The notes beneath the pieces are model-generated. The model made no database searches. It saw only the letters and a list, made by a program, of their open reading frames with translations, and was not told the origin of the DNA. Both the position numbers and the translations under genes were made by a program. 64,000 nucleotides of DNA from contig CAWARU010000001.1 of the NCBI GenBank assembly GCA_963784575.1, positions 3,720,001 through 3,784,000 of the forward strand, given 5' to 3'. This document shows, in pieces, positions 1 to 11,414 of the stretch (the stretch's first letter is position 1; each line of letters starts with the position of its first letter). The DNA is from CAWARU01 sp963784575 (lineage in GTDB: Bacteria; Pseudomonadota; Gammaproteobacteria; UBA6186; Azoamicaceae).

Positions 1-1
1 G

Positions 2-1645
2 GATGCAACCTTATGGACAAATCATGATGAAAGTCAATGGCTAGGGTGGTTAAATATCCCCACAAACGAACTGAATGATGTTCCAGGTATAGAAGCACTG
101 ACCGCCAAAATTAAAGCAGAAGGCTATGAGTATCTTATATTACTAGGCATGGGGGGGTCAAGTTTATGTCCCGCGATGATGGCAGAAACCTTCGGGCAAA
201 TTAAAGATTATCCTCTTTTACAGATATTGGATTCAACGGATCCTCTGCAGATACATCATCTTGAAAAAAGTGTCGATTTAAAGAAAACATTTTTTATAGT
301 TTCAAGCAAATCTGGAACCACATTGGAACCTAATATTTTTAAACAGTATTTTTATGCACAATTACAAACAATTTTAGGAAAAAAGGACGTTGGAGATCGT
401 TTCCTGACTATCACCGATCCAGGTACAAAACTGGAAGCTATTGCGAAAGAAGAAAAATTCAGAGCAGTATTTCAGGGTGTTGCCTCCATCGGAGGACGTT
501 ATTCTGCACTTTCCAATTTTGGAATGGTACCTGCTGGATTAATGGGTATCCATATTAAGAATTTTTTGTCTTATGCAGAAAAAATGAGACAAAACTGTTA
601 TTCAATTCATTCACCACAGGATAATCCCGGAGTTTTATTGGGGATTATTTTAGGCGTTTCCGCAAAACAAGGTAAGGACAAGGTTACCTTAGTTGTATCA
701 CCAGGCATTCGCGCTTTGGGTGCATGGCTTGAACAATTACTCGCTGAATCTACTGGTAAACTCGGAAAAGGCTTGATTCCAATTGATCAAGAGCCACTGG
801 GTTCACCTGATAAATACGGCAAAGATCGCATATTTATCTATATCCGTCTAGAAGATGACCCGGATTTTGAGCAAGATAAGGCAATAGCAGCATTAGAATT
901 ATCAAAACAAATGGTTGTGCGATTGAAGTTACCAAAAAAGGAGGAATTAGGAGGGAAATTATTTCTCTTTGAAATGGCCACTGCTGTTGCTGGTAGTGTT
1001 ATTAGTATTAATCCTTTTGATCAACCGGATGTTGAAGGTAGCAAAAAACTGGCCGCCAAATTACTCGCTGCATACAAAGAAACCGGTAAAATTAAAACAC
1101 CGGAACTCCTTTATTTTGGGGAGGGTATTGAACTTCTCACAGATAAGAAAAATGCAGAAGAAATCAAAAAAAAATTGGGCGGTCAAGACAGCCCAGAAGC
1201 CTATCTCCGAGCCCATCTTAATCGAATCAATCTGGGAGACTATTTTAATATTTCGGCTTTTATAGAGATGTCAGAGGCACATACAGAGCTGCTGCAACGC
1301 GCTCGAGTGCTTATTAGGGATAGCAAAAAAGTAGCAACCTGCGTTGGATTTGGGCCTAGATTTTTACACTCAACCGGACAAGATTATAAAGGAGGTCCAA
1401 ATTCAGGTGTCTTTTTGCAAATTACGGCAGATCACCCTAATGATATTCAGATCCCAGATTACCCTTATTCATTTGGCATTGTAATTGAAGCGCAAGCAGA
1501 AGCAGATTTTCATGTGCTGGCAGAGCGCGAAAGACGCGTGCTACGGGTCCACCTAGGCAAAGAAGTGGCACAGGGCTTGCAGCAATTATTTGAATTATTA
1601 GAAAGGGCACTTTTTGTTGGCGGAAGTAATCATGAACCAAAATAG
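2..1645 (+). CDS. Bifunctional transaldolase/glucose-6-phosphate isomerase, C-terminal part (runs in from outside the window)
   Basis: The frame is open from base 2, so the start lies upstream of the window. The visible part is the phosphoglucose isomerase half, which interconverts glucose-6-phosphate and fructose-6-phosphate. I recognise it from LWTNHDESQWLGWL near the left edge, GMGGSSLCP, the sugar-phosphate loop SSKSGTTLEPN, INPFDQPDVEGSKK, and a tail YSFGIVIEAQAEADF..RRVLRVHLG. The last two blocks match the Tal-Pgi fusion family better than stand-alone Pgi, so an N-terminal transaldolase domain is expected outside the window (inference). No interruption is visible. It is followed with a 14-base overlap by the wrecked zwf, so it heads a pentose-phosphate/glycolysis operon of which it is the only intact member seen. 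Confidence 0.85.
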   Translation, partial: DATLWTNHDESQWLGWLNIPTNELNDVPGIEALTAKIKAEGYEYLILLGMGGSSLCPAMMAETFGQIKDYPLLQILDSTDPLQIHHLEKSVDLKKTFFIVSSKSGTTLEPNIFKQYFYAQLQTILGKKDVGDRFLTITDPGTKLEAIAKEEKFRAVFQGVASIGGRYSALSNFGMVPAGLMGIHIKNFLSYAEKMRQNCYSIHSPQDNPGVLLGIILGVSAKQGKDKVTLVVSPGIRALGAWLEQLLAESTGKLGKGLIPIDQEPLGSPDKYGKDRIFIYIRLEDDPDFEQDKAIAALELSKQMVVRLKLPKKEELGGKLFLFEMATAVAGSVISINPFDQPDVEGSKKLAAKLLAAYKETGKIKTPELLYFGEGIELLTDKKNAEEIKKKLGGQDSPEAYLRAHLNRINLGDYFNISAFIEMSEAHTELLQRARVLIRDSKKVATCVGFGPRFLHSTGQDYKGGPNSGVFLQITADHPNDIQIPDYPYSFGIVIEAQAEADFHVLAERERRVLRVHLGKEVAQGLQQLFELLERALFVGGSNHEPK

Positions 1646-3177
1646 TCGAATCGTTACCTCCAAAACCCGCCAGTTTATCTGTTTTGGTGATATTTGGCAT
1701 TTCGGGAGATTTGACCAAACGGCTACTTTATCCTGCTGTTTGTAATTTGGGTAGCAAGGGGCTCTTGGATGGAAAATTTTGCATTGTCGGGGTTTCTGTT
1801 GAACCTTATACGGATATAACATTTAGAGAATATTTAAAGAATAATGTGAAAAAATTCGTGACTGATGAAGCTGCAGAAATGTTTGGTCTGGAATTGGCAG
1901 AGAAAGTGTATTACATTTCTGGTGATTTTTCAGATCCTAAAACCTATACTATTTTAAATGATAAGCTGCAAGAATTAGAATCTAAGATCGATAGCAATAA
2001 AAATGTTTTGTTTTATTTTGCAGTACCGCCACAGTTTATTGAAATTATTACGGAATCATTAAATAAAGCAAATCTGCTATCGGAAGAAGTTGACAGCTAT
2101 TTTAGAAGGATTGTGGTTGAAAAGCCGTTTGGACATGATTATGAATCTGCCAAAAAATTAAACCAATCATTATTACGTTTCATAAAGGAAAATCAAATAT
2201 TTCGAATCGATCATTTTTTAGGAAAAGAGACTGTTCAAAATCTACTGGCTTTTCGTTTCTCAAACGGTATTTTTGAACCCATTTGGAATCGTAATTATAT
2301 CGATAGTGTTCAAATTACTATTGCAGAAACCTTGGGAGTAGAGTTAAGAGGGGACTATTATGAACATGCCGGTGCATTAAGAGACATGGTACCCAACCAT
2401 CTTTTTCAAGTACTAAACCTCATTACCATGGAGCCGCCTGGATCATTTTCAGCAGAGTATATTCGAAATGAAAAAGCAAAAGTACTTCATGCAATTCAGA
2501 GCATAACATCAAAGCAAGTTTTTTTTCAAGCCGTTCGAGGTCAATACGGTCTAGGCAAAATTGATAATAGCAGAGTAGTTGGTTATCGATCAGAAAAAAA
2601 TGTTCGATCCAGATTCTTCTGTGGAAACCTATGTTGCCTTAAAATTGTTTATCGATAATTGGCGTTGGTTAAGGTGCCATTTTACTTAAGAACTGGAAAG
2701 CGTTTAAAAGCACATACTTCAGAAATTATCATTCAATTTAGGTCTGGGTCCTTCCACCTTGTTCGGTGGGATCTCCAAAAAATATTTTACCCAATTTATT
2801 GCGTATCAACATTCAACCGGAAGAAGGCATTTCACTACAGATTTAATGCCAAAATTCCAGGGTCATCGTTATGCAGTTAGGACAAGTTGAAATGAAATTT
2901 AAATATAGTGATTATTTTGGGATTGATCCGCAAACGGGTTATGAAACAATTTTATATGATTGTATGAATGGCGATCATACACTTTTTAAGACTGCGGAAA
3001 TGGTAGAAACGTCCTGGACGATAGTGCAGCCGATTTTGGATGTTTGGAGTGCATTAAAACCCAATGATTTTCCTAATTATCCAGCAGGGTCTTGGGGTCC
3101 CTAAAGAGGCCAGAGAATTATTGCAAAAAGATGGCCGAGAATGGTTACTAATAAATATAATGAAGTTTATATTCTAA
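1632..3177 (+). pseudogene. zwf: Glucose-6-phosphate 1-dehydrogenase, multiply frameshifted
   Basis: Zwf oxidises glucose-6-phosphate to 6-phosphogluconolactone with NADP. The dinucleotide motif VIFGISGDLTKR (about 1687-1722), the substrate motif RIDHFLGKETVQN (about 2203-2241) and the block VPFYLRTGKRL are all readable, so identity is secure. The ATG at 1632 inside the end of the previous gene is out of frame with the Rossmann motif, which is open only from a TTG at 1684. Further frame changes occur near 2650, 2740-2870 and 3103. The ending KEARELLQKDGREW is legible only after the last one and stops at 3177. With at least four or five lesions in 1.5 kb, no active enzyme is expected. It overlaps the start of pgl. 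Confidence 0.92.
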
Positions 3178-3931
3178 CCCTGAAGACTATATTTATGTCA
3201 GTGGCGGAAGATTTTACACACCGTGCCAATTCAGGCAGTCAGTCAAAAGGTGAATTTACAGTGGTGCTTATCTGGCGGAAACACACCCAAATTATTCTTT
3301 GATAAAATACAAACCATAATAAAGATAAAAAAAAATTCCTTGGAGCAGATAAAATTTTTTTGGTGATGAGCGATATGTACCTGCAGATAATATCACAAAG
3401 CAATTATCATATGGCTTACGAACATTTATTTTCAAAGGTTTCGGTTTTAGAGTGAAAATATTTATCGAGATACCGAACTGAATTTAAAGATCCTAAACAG
3501 GCAGCCAGCAGACTATGAACGCACCATGAAAAACGTTTTCCATATCAAAGATAAGGAATTTCCTAAGTTTGATTTAATATATCTGGGTCTTGGTGAGATG
3601 CGCATACAGCCTCTCTAATGCCAATGAGTGAAATCCTGAAAAATGCTCATAAGAGTACAGATAGTGAAGAAGCAACCCTTATAATCACGATCGGCTTGTA
3701 ATACCTCTTTGGGTGGCTAAACAATCAAGATGTATCGAATTACTTTGACTCCTGCTGCCATTAATCATGCAATGAATATTATATTTTTAGTGACTGGTTA
3801 AAAAAAAGCGACTGCGGTTTGGAAAGTGCTAGAAGGGAATAGATCTCCTGAACAAATATCCAGCACAACTGATTCATTGTATAAATAATAAAACTATTTG
3901 GTATGTGGATAAAGAAGCCGCCAGTCAATGA
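3141..3931 (+). pseudogene. pgl: 6-phosphogluconolactonase, multiply frameshifted
   Basis: Pgl hydrolyses the lactone made by Zwf. The ATG at 3141 lies inside the zwf tail and opens MVTNKYNEVYILTL, then SVAEDFTHRANS. After a shift near 3268 the family motif LSGGNTPK is readable. FFGDERYVPADN (about 3357-3393) and LGLGE followed by a scrambled H-T-A-S-L segment (about 3586-3620) are the substrate-site blocks. The 3' part reads LTPAAINHAMNI, then KKATAVWKVLEG and finally WYVDKEAASQ before the TGA at 3929-3931. Every block lies in a different frame from its neighbour, so the gene is dead. Gene order tal/pgi-zwf-pgl supports the assignment. Confidence 0.88.
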
Positions 3932-3983
3932 GTATTTCTCACTAAAAGCTAAATTGAATGATCGATTAAATGAGGGCATTTTT

Positions 3984-4583
3984 ATGATAAATAAAGCAAT
4001 TTTTCTGGATTCTGATGGCGTTTTAAATACAGCTATAATGAAAGAGGGAAAACCCGTTGCGCCGACTACGCTTGCTGAATTGGTGATTCCTTCAGAAGTG
4101 AAACCATCACTAGACAAATTAAAAGCGGCAGGATATTTATTGATTTGTGTCACTAATAAGCCAGATATTGAACGAGGTTTAATGACGCAAGCAGACAGTG
4201 GATGCTATTTATAATAAAATGCGTCACTGATTTGCCTTTGGACGATGTTTTTATTTGCTATCTGAAAATAGTCGATTGTTACAAGCCAAAACCAGGATTT
4301 ATATTAGCCGCGACCAAAAAATATAATATTGAATTGAGCTCAAAGTTTTATGGTAGGTGATCGTTGGCGAGATATAGGCGCGGGTCAAAATGCGGCTTGC
4401 AAAACGATCTGGATTGATAGGGCTATCGAGAAGAAACCGGATCCACCTGCGGATTTTACGGCCTATTCCTTAAGGAAGCCGACAGAATGGATCCTAGGAA
4501 TTAACGTAATAATTAACTTGATGAATCTCACCATCGTCTTAATGAAATCACATTTTCTGTTCAAAGAAACCCCATCCAACTGA
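3984..4583 (+). pseudogene. HAD-IIIA phosphatase (GmhB/HisB-N type), one frameshift
   Basis: The ATG at 3984 starts MINKAIFLDSDGVLN, the HAD nucleophile motif (DxDGVL), followed by LKAAGYLLICVTNKPDIERG, motif II with Thr-Asn. The frame ends at 4214. After a disordered stretch the other frame resumes with KPKPGFILAATKKYNIE and MVGDRWRDIGAGQNAACKTIWID, motifs III and IV. The size, about 190 residues, and the motifs fit D,D-heptose 1,7-bisphosphate phosphatase or histidinol-phosphatase-type enzymes; I cannot separate these. It converges on the glucan synthase remnant, which begins a few bases after its stop. One lesion between about 4190 and 4340 splits the catalytic site, so loss of function is likely. 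Confidence 0.8.
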
Positions 4584-4589
4584 GATAAG

Positions 4590-7500
4590 CTTTACCTGAA
4601 ATACGACTGATTGTATTTTATACAGCGTGTTCCGTATAGCGGTAATCCAACTAATACTCATTCCAATCATCTGGTAAGTAGGGGTGCAAGACGTAAATGG
4701 TTACCTTGCTTCGAGCTGTATTCCAAGCAATGTTTCAGTAATCACGATATAACCAACCTGCAGATCCCGTATACCAACTCCAACCACCACGTCCGATATG
4801 AGGTGCAACACTATAAACATCGCCTGCGATAACATAGGGTTCAATTTTATAGCGTTTAATTTCGTCAGGATTACGACCATGATTAATGGGATTGAGAATA
4901 TTAAAAAGCTGCCAAGCGAGTTGTTTTTCGCCTAATTCGGCAAACGCCATGGCTGCCCAAATAGCAGCATGCGTATATTGACCGCCATTTTCGCGGATCC
5001 CAGGAACATAACCTTCAATATAACCGGGATTGGGTTTTGATTTATCAAAAGGTGGATCGAGTAGTTTAATCAATCTATCCTTCAGAATTGACCAAATATT
5101 GATTGAGTGCAGCTCATTGCTTGTTTTGCACGTGATGGATCTGCAGCCCCTGATAATACAGACCAACTTTGAGCGATAGAATCAATGCGGCATTCGCTAT
5201 TGCTGGCGATCCCAGCGGGGTACCATCATCAAAATAAGCACGACGATACCATTCACCATCCCAACCATGTAGATTCATATTTGTTGTTGAAGTTTTTTAC
5301 TTTCTGCATCACACAAATGTAGCAAATGCATCATCACCATAACGAGTTGGCAAGTGGCGCAAAATGTTTGAGCACATCTATACAAGAAAAATCCTAGCCA
5401 AACACTTTCGCCACGTCCCTCTTTGCCGACCAAATTCATGCCATCATTCCAATCACCCGATCCCATCAAAGGTAAACCATGCTCACCAAATTTTAGTCCA
5501 TTGTTAATGGCACGTACAGCATGTTGATAGAGGCTTACTGCTGTTCTTACCCATTGTGGGTAATTCATAATATGATTCTTCTTCAGGTTTTAGTGGTCGT
5601 CCCTGCAAGAAAGGGAATTGCTTCATCAAGCACCGTCATATCGCCCGTTGTTTCGATATAATGGCAAATTGCAAACGGTAGCCATAAATAATCATCAGAG
5701 CAACGGGTGCGTACACCCCGATTGTGTGGTGGATGCCACCAATGTTGCACATCACCCTCTTCAAATTGATGTGCAGCACATAATAATAAATGTGCACGCA
5801 ATAGTTCTGGTGCAACATGTGTTAATGCCATCACATCTTGTAATTGATCACGAAAACCAAAAGCGCCTGATGATTGATAATAACCGCTACGTCCCCATAA
5901 TCTGCTTGATAACACTTGATATAATAACCAACCATTGGCGAGAAAATTAATGGCAGGATCGGGTGTTGTTACTTGCAGTATGCTGAAGAGTTCGTTGCCA
6001 ATATTGACGTACAGAAACTAAAACTGTCTTGCTGCGCATTGCTTATGATAACGTTGTGCTAATGGTTTAGCTTCTTGCTTATTTTGCCCTGCACCTAAAA
6101 TAAATACAATTTCACGTGACTTTGCCTTTTGCCAAATCAAAGGCTAATTGGATGGCGCCACAGGGATCAAAACCTGCACCCACACGTCCTGACAAACGTT
6201 TTCGTTCCAATGCAGCAGGTTTTTGCATGCGATCCATTGCGACCGAGAAATTCAGTACGATCGCCAGTGATCGTGCGTGCATTTAATTCTAGATGAGAAG
6301 TGCTTGCATCAAAAAAAGCCGTGCGCTCCGCAAAATCGGTGTTGTAATGATTTTGTCGCTAACAATGTGTCGCATTTGTGACAGTTCAGTCACAATATGC
6401 ATAGCATTTTTAGCCGCGTAAATCACCCAAAACCCATGCAACATAATCCAGTAGCGGATAATCGACGATGTCGCATAGAATCATTGCGTATTTTTAACAC
6501 AAAAAATTTAACAGCTGCATCCAATGCCACATACATCCACAATTCAGAATGGATCCGTCTTCAATATGTTCGAAAACACTATAGCCAAAACCATGACGAA
6601 TTTGATAGTCGCCGCGTCCACGGCAGGGCAATGCGGTGGGCGACCAAATATGCCCGGTTTCGTCATCACGCAAATAAAATGCTTCGCCAGCTGAATCTTG
6701 CAAAGGATCATTATCCCAAGGAGTTAAGCCGAAATTCATGCGAGTTTTCTATCCAGGTATACCCTTGGCCACTTTCAGACACCAAGGTGCCAAAATTTGG
6801 ATTAGCTAGCACATTGGCCCAGGGAGCAGGTGTGGGAATTCCATCAGCTAAACGAATAATATATTCATCCGCCAGCTGGTGTGAATCCACCCAAACCGTT
6901 AAAAAATTGTAAATCTTGTGGGAAGGGCGAGTGAGCGTATTGCTAGTATAACTTTGCAGTAAATTTTACGGTTTAAGAAGCGGCATAAGCGGCGGACTCA
7001 CGCGACGACGACTGAGTTGTTCTTTTAAAGTGCCGCGTTTATCTGAGAGAATAACACGCGCAACAGATTGCAACAAAATGATATCTTCTATAGGCACTTG
7101 ATTCAGCAACGCACCACAATACTGCCAGTATGATCTGAGGTTGTACTGGCATTAGCGGTGATCAAACTCATGATCTGATCTTGTAATGTTTGTCGGTAAC
7201 TCATGTGTTCTTCATTCAAGATAATTAAATCGACTATCAAACCTTTGCGTCGCCAATAGGCTTGAGCTTGAATTAATTGTCGAACCAGTTCAATATTAGC
7301 TGCATCTTCAATATACAATAACACAATCGGTAAATCACCCGAAATGGAATAACCCCATAAACCGGATTGTCCACGTCGATTACTGGCTAGAATACGTGGG
7401 TCTGCACGACGTGTGTTACTGCTGTAAATGATGGCGCTGGCAAGCCTTCCATAAAGTTGCGCATCCGCTTCAGAAATATTGAATTGATGTAACAATACTT

Positions 7501-8527
7501 GACTATGTGTCCAAGCCAATCCAAAAATACGATTGGCTAAACGTTGATCTTGATATTTTTCGATTAAAGCATACACAATGCTCACGCGTATCAGCCACAC
7601 CTGTAAGTAAGATCGAAAAGTGACTAAAGCATCGGGTTCAAGTGTCACTCGGCATCGAATAGCAACAATAGGGTCTAACACAGCTCCTTTCGTATTGGAA
7701 AGATCACCTTGCTTCAGCATTGCGAGAGGTGCAGCCAAGGTCCGACCACGCCCAACAAAACGTGCGCGATCCGTTTCAAATGAAAGTGTATAAGGATGTT
7801 CGCTATACACATTCAATAGATGACACAGCCATGGCTGGATTTTCTTGCTCATCTCGTGGGCGACGTGTCGCCAAAATAGCATTGTTGTTCTGGAAGAAGT
7901 TCTGTTTCTACAAATAAATTGCTAAATGCTGGTTGCGAAAGATCCGCGGCTTGCGGGGCTAAAACAATTTCCGCATAACTTGTAAATTCAATGGTTCGAC
8001 GGATTTTGGCGCGGTTATGAATGCGTATCCGACGTAATTCAATATCATCTTCTGGTGAGACAACCACTTCCGTATGCATGTCGAGCAGCATAGATTCGCG
8101 CGAAAATTCGGCATGTGCTTCGGAAAATACTGGCTTTAAAATTTTTCACTGTGCCTGTTGTTGGTTGATAATTAGTAGAACAAAATTCACCCGTAACAAC
8201 ATCTCGAATATAACAAAACAATCCCCAATTGTCGCAAGTACTGTCTTCACGCCAGCGCGTGACGGCAATATTTTTCCAACGACTATAACCCCCGCCCGCT
8301 TGTGTGATCACTAAATGATAACGTCCATTGGACATCAATTGAACTTGGGGTGTGCGAGTATTGGGTGTGTTAAATATGCGCATTGTGTCTTCAGGGCGAT
8401 TGGAAACAGTCGTTTTTCTTGATAATTTTGGCATTTTTAAATACGAAGCGGTTGGTTTAGGAGTACGTTCTTGTAACAGTAGTAGTGTTGCTTGAAATAT
8501 CGGATCAGCAACAAAACGTTTTTGCAT
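4590..8527 (-). pseudogene. Cyclic beta-1,2-glucan synthase, C-terminal GH94-like third, heavily fragmented
   Basis: This is the 3' third of the gene starting at 13107. Legible pieces in order are: MQKRFVADPIFQATLLLLQER (from 8527), LMSNGRYHLVITQAGGGYS, a beta-rich domain around 8091-7849 and 7882-7103, then a strongly eroded stretch to about 6000. From 5915 the GH94 phosphorylase blocks appear: GAFGFRDQLQDVMAL, NRGVRTRCSDDYLWLPFA, and GSGDWNDGMN with the presumed catalytic Asp. Next is GGQYTHAAIWAAMAFAELGE (about 5005-4925), and the tail near 4660 resembles the usual L-x-P-x-L-P-x-x-W ending. Each block is in a different frame. In intact enzymes this domain trims the linear glucan by phosphorolysis to set ring size. 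Confidence 0.88.
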
Positions 8528-8534
8528 AGGTTGA

Positions 8535-10388
8535 TTATGCAGTAAATAAGAAAACGATAGAAAGACTCATTCCTTGATGATGAGTCATAAAAGAGCGTAC
8601 TAAGGCTCTTTCATTCTCATCACGCGGTAAACGAGCGGTAGTAAAATCAATGGCTTCATAAAACCCATACCTACCTGTCGCATATTCAGCTGCCAAACGT
8701 TCAAGATTAAGACAAGCTTTTTTGGGATCTATCATCAGTGCCATTGCGCTGGCATAGGGTGCAATGACCAAATCATCTTCAAGACCTCGTTTCAGGCCTA
8801 ATTCAGGTACACCAAATGCACGATATAAATAATTGAATTGAGCATCAAGTGCATTATACCCTGATTCTGAGACGCCCCATGGCACCTTGTGTTGTTTCCC
8901 ATAAGCAATTTGTCGTTTAACGGCTGCTTGATATGTTTGATCAAGCAATGTACCTGGATAAGTTGGCATGACAAGAAGTGGCATTAAATATTCAAACATT
9001 GAGCCACTCCACGAGATTAGGATAGGCTCTCCGTTGCTAGATACCATCAATCGACCCAATGCAAACCAACTTTCTTGTTGCACTTGCCCTTGCGCAATGG
9101 CAACGAAAGTACCTAGACGTGCTTCGGAACAAAGCAAATCATAATTACCGGAATCACGTCGTTGTTCATCGACATTAAATCCTATTGTCATCAAGTGATT
9201 AGCTTCATCATAAAGAAAGCTAATATCCATTTGCGCGAAGGCGAAAGCTTTTGCTGCCAGTGTCTCAATCAGCTCAATATGCGCTTTTGCTTTATGACTT
9301 GCTTCTCTTTGTGCTTGGCTTGCGCTGTCATCAATAGAGGCCAAAAGAACGATTTCACGTAATGTGGCATTTGCTGCCAATTGGGGGGTATTGAAAAACT
9401 TAATTTCATCGTGTAAAGCGTGGCATTGTAATAGAAGTTTGTTTGACCATTCAGATATTTCGTTGACAACTGCGTCAGCCTGTGTCGACATCAGATTGAT
9501 ATATTTCGCGGAAATACATAATTGCTCCGAGTAACTTAGAGCATCCGACCAACTGGTAAATGTAGATCGCGGATCTTGTAGTAATTGGGTGAAATGATTT
9601 AATGCCGACGTCACTGAACAAGAGTTGATCGCCATCGTTGTTAAAACATCTACGGTATCTTCCAATCCATCCAAATAATGTGGATGCAGCAATGGTGTAT
9701 CGCAGAGTGCCAGCAATCCTTGTCGTAAAGTTAATAGATGACCTGATAGATTTCCACTATCCACCGTAGAAACATAGCGTGGGAATAATGGTGCGAGTGT
9801 TTCGGTGTTGTACCAGTTATATAAATGGCCGCGATATCTTTCTAATTTAGACATTGTTTGCAGTGCATTTCTGCTGCGTTCCAATAATTGAGTCATAGTT
9901 ATGTAGCCAAAATCATAAGCCGTCAGATTAGCCAGCAAGGCTAACCCCATATTGGTTGGTGACGTGCGTCGAGCTAAAGCTTCCACCGGAGCTTCTTGAT
10001 AATTATCTGGAGGTAGCCAGTGATTCTCTGCCGTTATAAACGTATCAAAATAATCCCAAGTTTTACGTGCTTTTCTATGTAAGAAGCGTATTTGTGAGGG
10101 ATCAAGTTTTGGATCGTGGGCTTTGTATGGACGACTCAACCACCGTGCGATTAAAGGGGAACTGAACCAAAGGATGAGCAAAGGTGAAGCAAAAAACAAA
10201 CATTCAATTCTATCATGCACCACTAAAATCATCAGTGCGATGAATGCTGTCACAGGTCCCATCCACAGACTCATTATCCAGTCTCTCTTAGTCTCATGAA
10301 GACGTTGATCCACTTGATCAGATGGAACCCATTCTAGCAATTTCTTTTTGATATTTTCATTCTCCATCCAGTGCGGGAGATCGCACAC
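8535..10388 (-). pseudogene. Cyclic beta-1,2-glucan synthase, middle segment (membrane helices and glycoamylase-like domain)
   Basis: This is an uninterrupted 617-codon piece of the synthase. It starts with the linker and two hydrophobic helices (MSLWMGPVTAFIALMILVV and the following FFASPLLILWFSS). Next comes TWDYFDTFITAENHWLPPDN, then RTSPTNMGLALL, both hallmark blocks of the family. The C-terminal half is the pfam Glycoamylase-type domain (SESGYNALDAQFNYLYRAFG, LKRGLEDDLVIAPYASAMAL, GRYGFYEAIDFT, SFMTHHQGMSL). The frame breaks directly after HHQGMSL near 8540 and continues in the next piece as MQKRFVADP. At the 5' side it joins the glycosyltransferase piece after a shift near 10375. Confidence 0.88.
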
Positions 10389-11113
10389 AGGTTGAACCAG
10401 GCTTCCTGTGGCAAAGTAGCCAAGTAAAAAATCAATTGTGCTGCATGATGGCGTATTATTAACATCATATTAAGGGCATGTTGACTGGGCAACATGTGGA
10501 TAGGTTTTCGTAGCAATGCTATCAAGATATTCATCACAGAGGGTAATACTACGATGGCTAGGATTATACCTAGCCAAAAACAGAATTGAGGTAACAATAT
10601 CCAAGTAAAACCAAATAGCAATAGTAGCGCAGGTGCAACTAGACTACGTCTTAAATTATCAAATAATTTATATTTTGATAAAAATGACAATGGATTAGGG
10701 GTAGGTTTATCCCCACCGTTTAAAACCTTTGGTAGCAACCATCCCGCAATTTGCCAATCCCCACGGATCCAACGGATACGACGTTTGACATCAGCCAAAT
10801 AACTGCTAGGTGATTTTTCATACAAAACTACATCACTCAAAAATCCTGAACGTAAATAACATCCTTCCAGTAAATCATGACTTAAAATACAATTGTCAGG
10901 AAAACGATTGTCTAATACTTGTTGGAATACATCAACATCGTAGATGCCTTTACCCATGAATGAGCCTTCATGGAACACATCTTGGTAGACATCCGATACA
11001 GTTCGAGTATAAGGATCAATACCAAATTCATTGCCACAAAGCTGCACATAACGGGTAGGACCGGGGTTATGATGACGCTTCAGCGATGCGCGGTTGCAAA
11101 ATACCATAACCAT
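10334..11113 (-). pseudogene. Cyclic beta-1,2-glucan synthase, second half of the GT84 glycosyltransferase and membrane helices
   Basis: From about 11085 downward this frame reads YVQLCGNEFGIDPYTRTVSD, FHEGSFMGKGIYDVDVF, DNCILSHDLLEGCYLRSG, and RIRWIRGDWQIAGWLLP. The last is the acceptor-site R-W-x-R-G-D-W-Q signature of processive GT84/GT2 enzymes. A hydrophobic block then follows (LVAPALLLLFGFTWILL, FWLGIILAIVVLPSVMNI), corresponding to membrane helices after the catalytic domain. The first ten or so codons upstream of 11085 are out-of-frame noise. It continues the piece that carries the DxD motif, after a shift near 11085. Confidence 0.85.
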
Positions 11114-11414
11114 CTATCACAATTTTTCTTTGTACATCAAAACTCGGTCGATTTAAGGGATGAGACATTGTTCCGACAAACTCCCTTGCAGATTCACGTG
11201 GCAATTGTGTATCACTGTCTAAGGTAATCACATATTTGACATGAGTAAGTAAGTCTGTACGCCCCACGATCACCGAAAAATCATTCTGATTATTTCCTCG
11301 CAAAAAATTATTTAGATCTGCTAATTTTCCGCGTTTACGCTCCCTTCCCATCCAAACGCCTTCAGCTTGCATTCCAGCGGCGTGGCCTATGAAATAGAAA
11401 GAAAATATCGCCAT
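11067..11414 (-). pseudogene. Cyclic beta-1,2-glucan synthase, GT84 segment with the DxD motif
   Basis: This short piece links its neighbours. It reads EGVWMGRERKRGKLADLN, then HVKYVITLDSDTQLPRESA, where LDSDT is the nucleotide-sugar/metal DxD site, and HPLNRPSFDVQRKIVIDGYGILQPRI. In intact homologues these blocks follow a FHRPRRWNA-type sequence, which is found at the end of the preceding frame (11362-13107), so a single-base shift near 11385 separates them. The next break is near 11085. Confidence 0.85.

Noticed and set aside
969..1265. Plus-strand frame of 98 codons inside the isomerase gene
   Set aside because: It lies entirely within a well-supported gene in another frame, with no ribosome site and a Leu/Ile/Lys-rich translation typical of AT-rich shadows.
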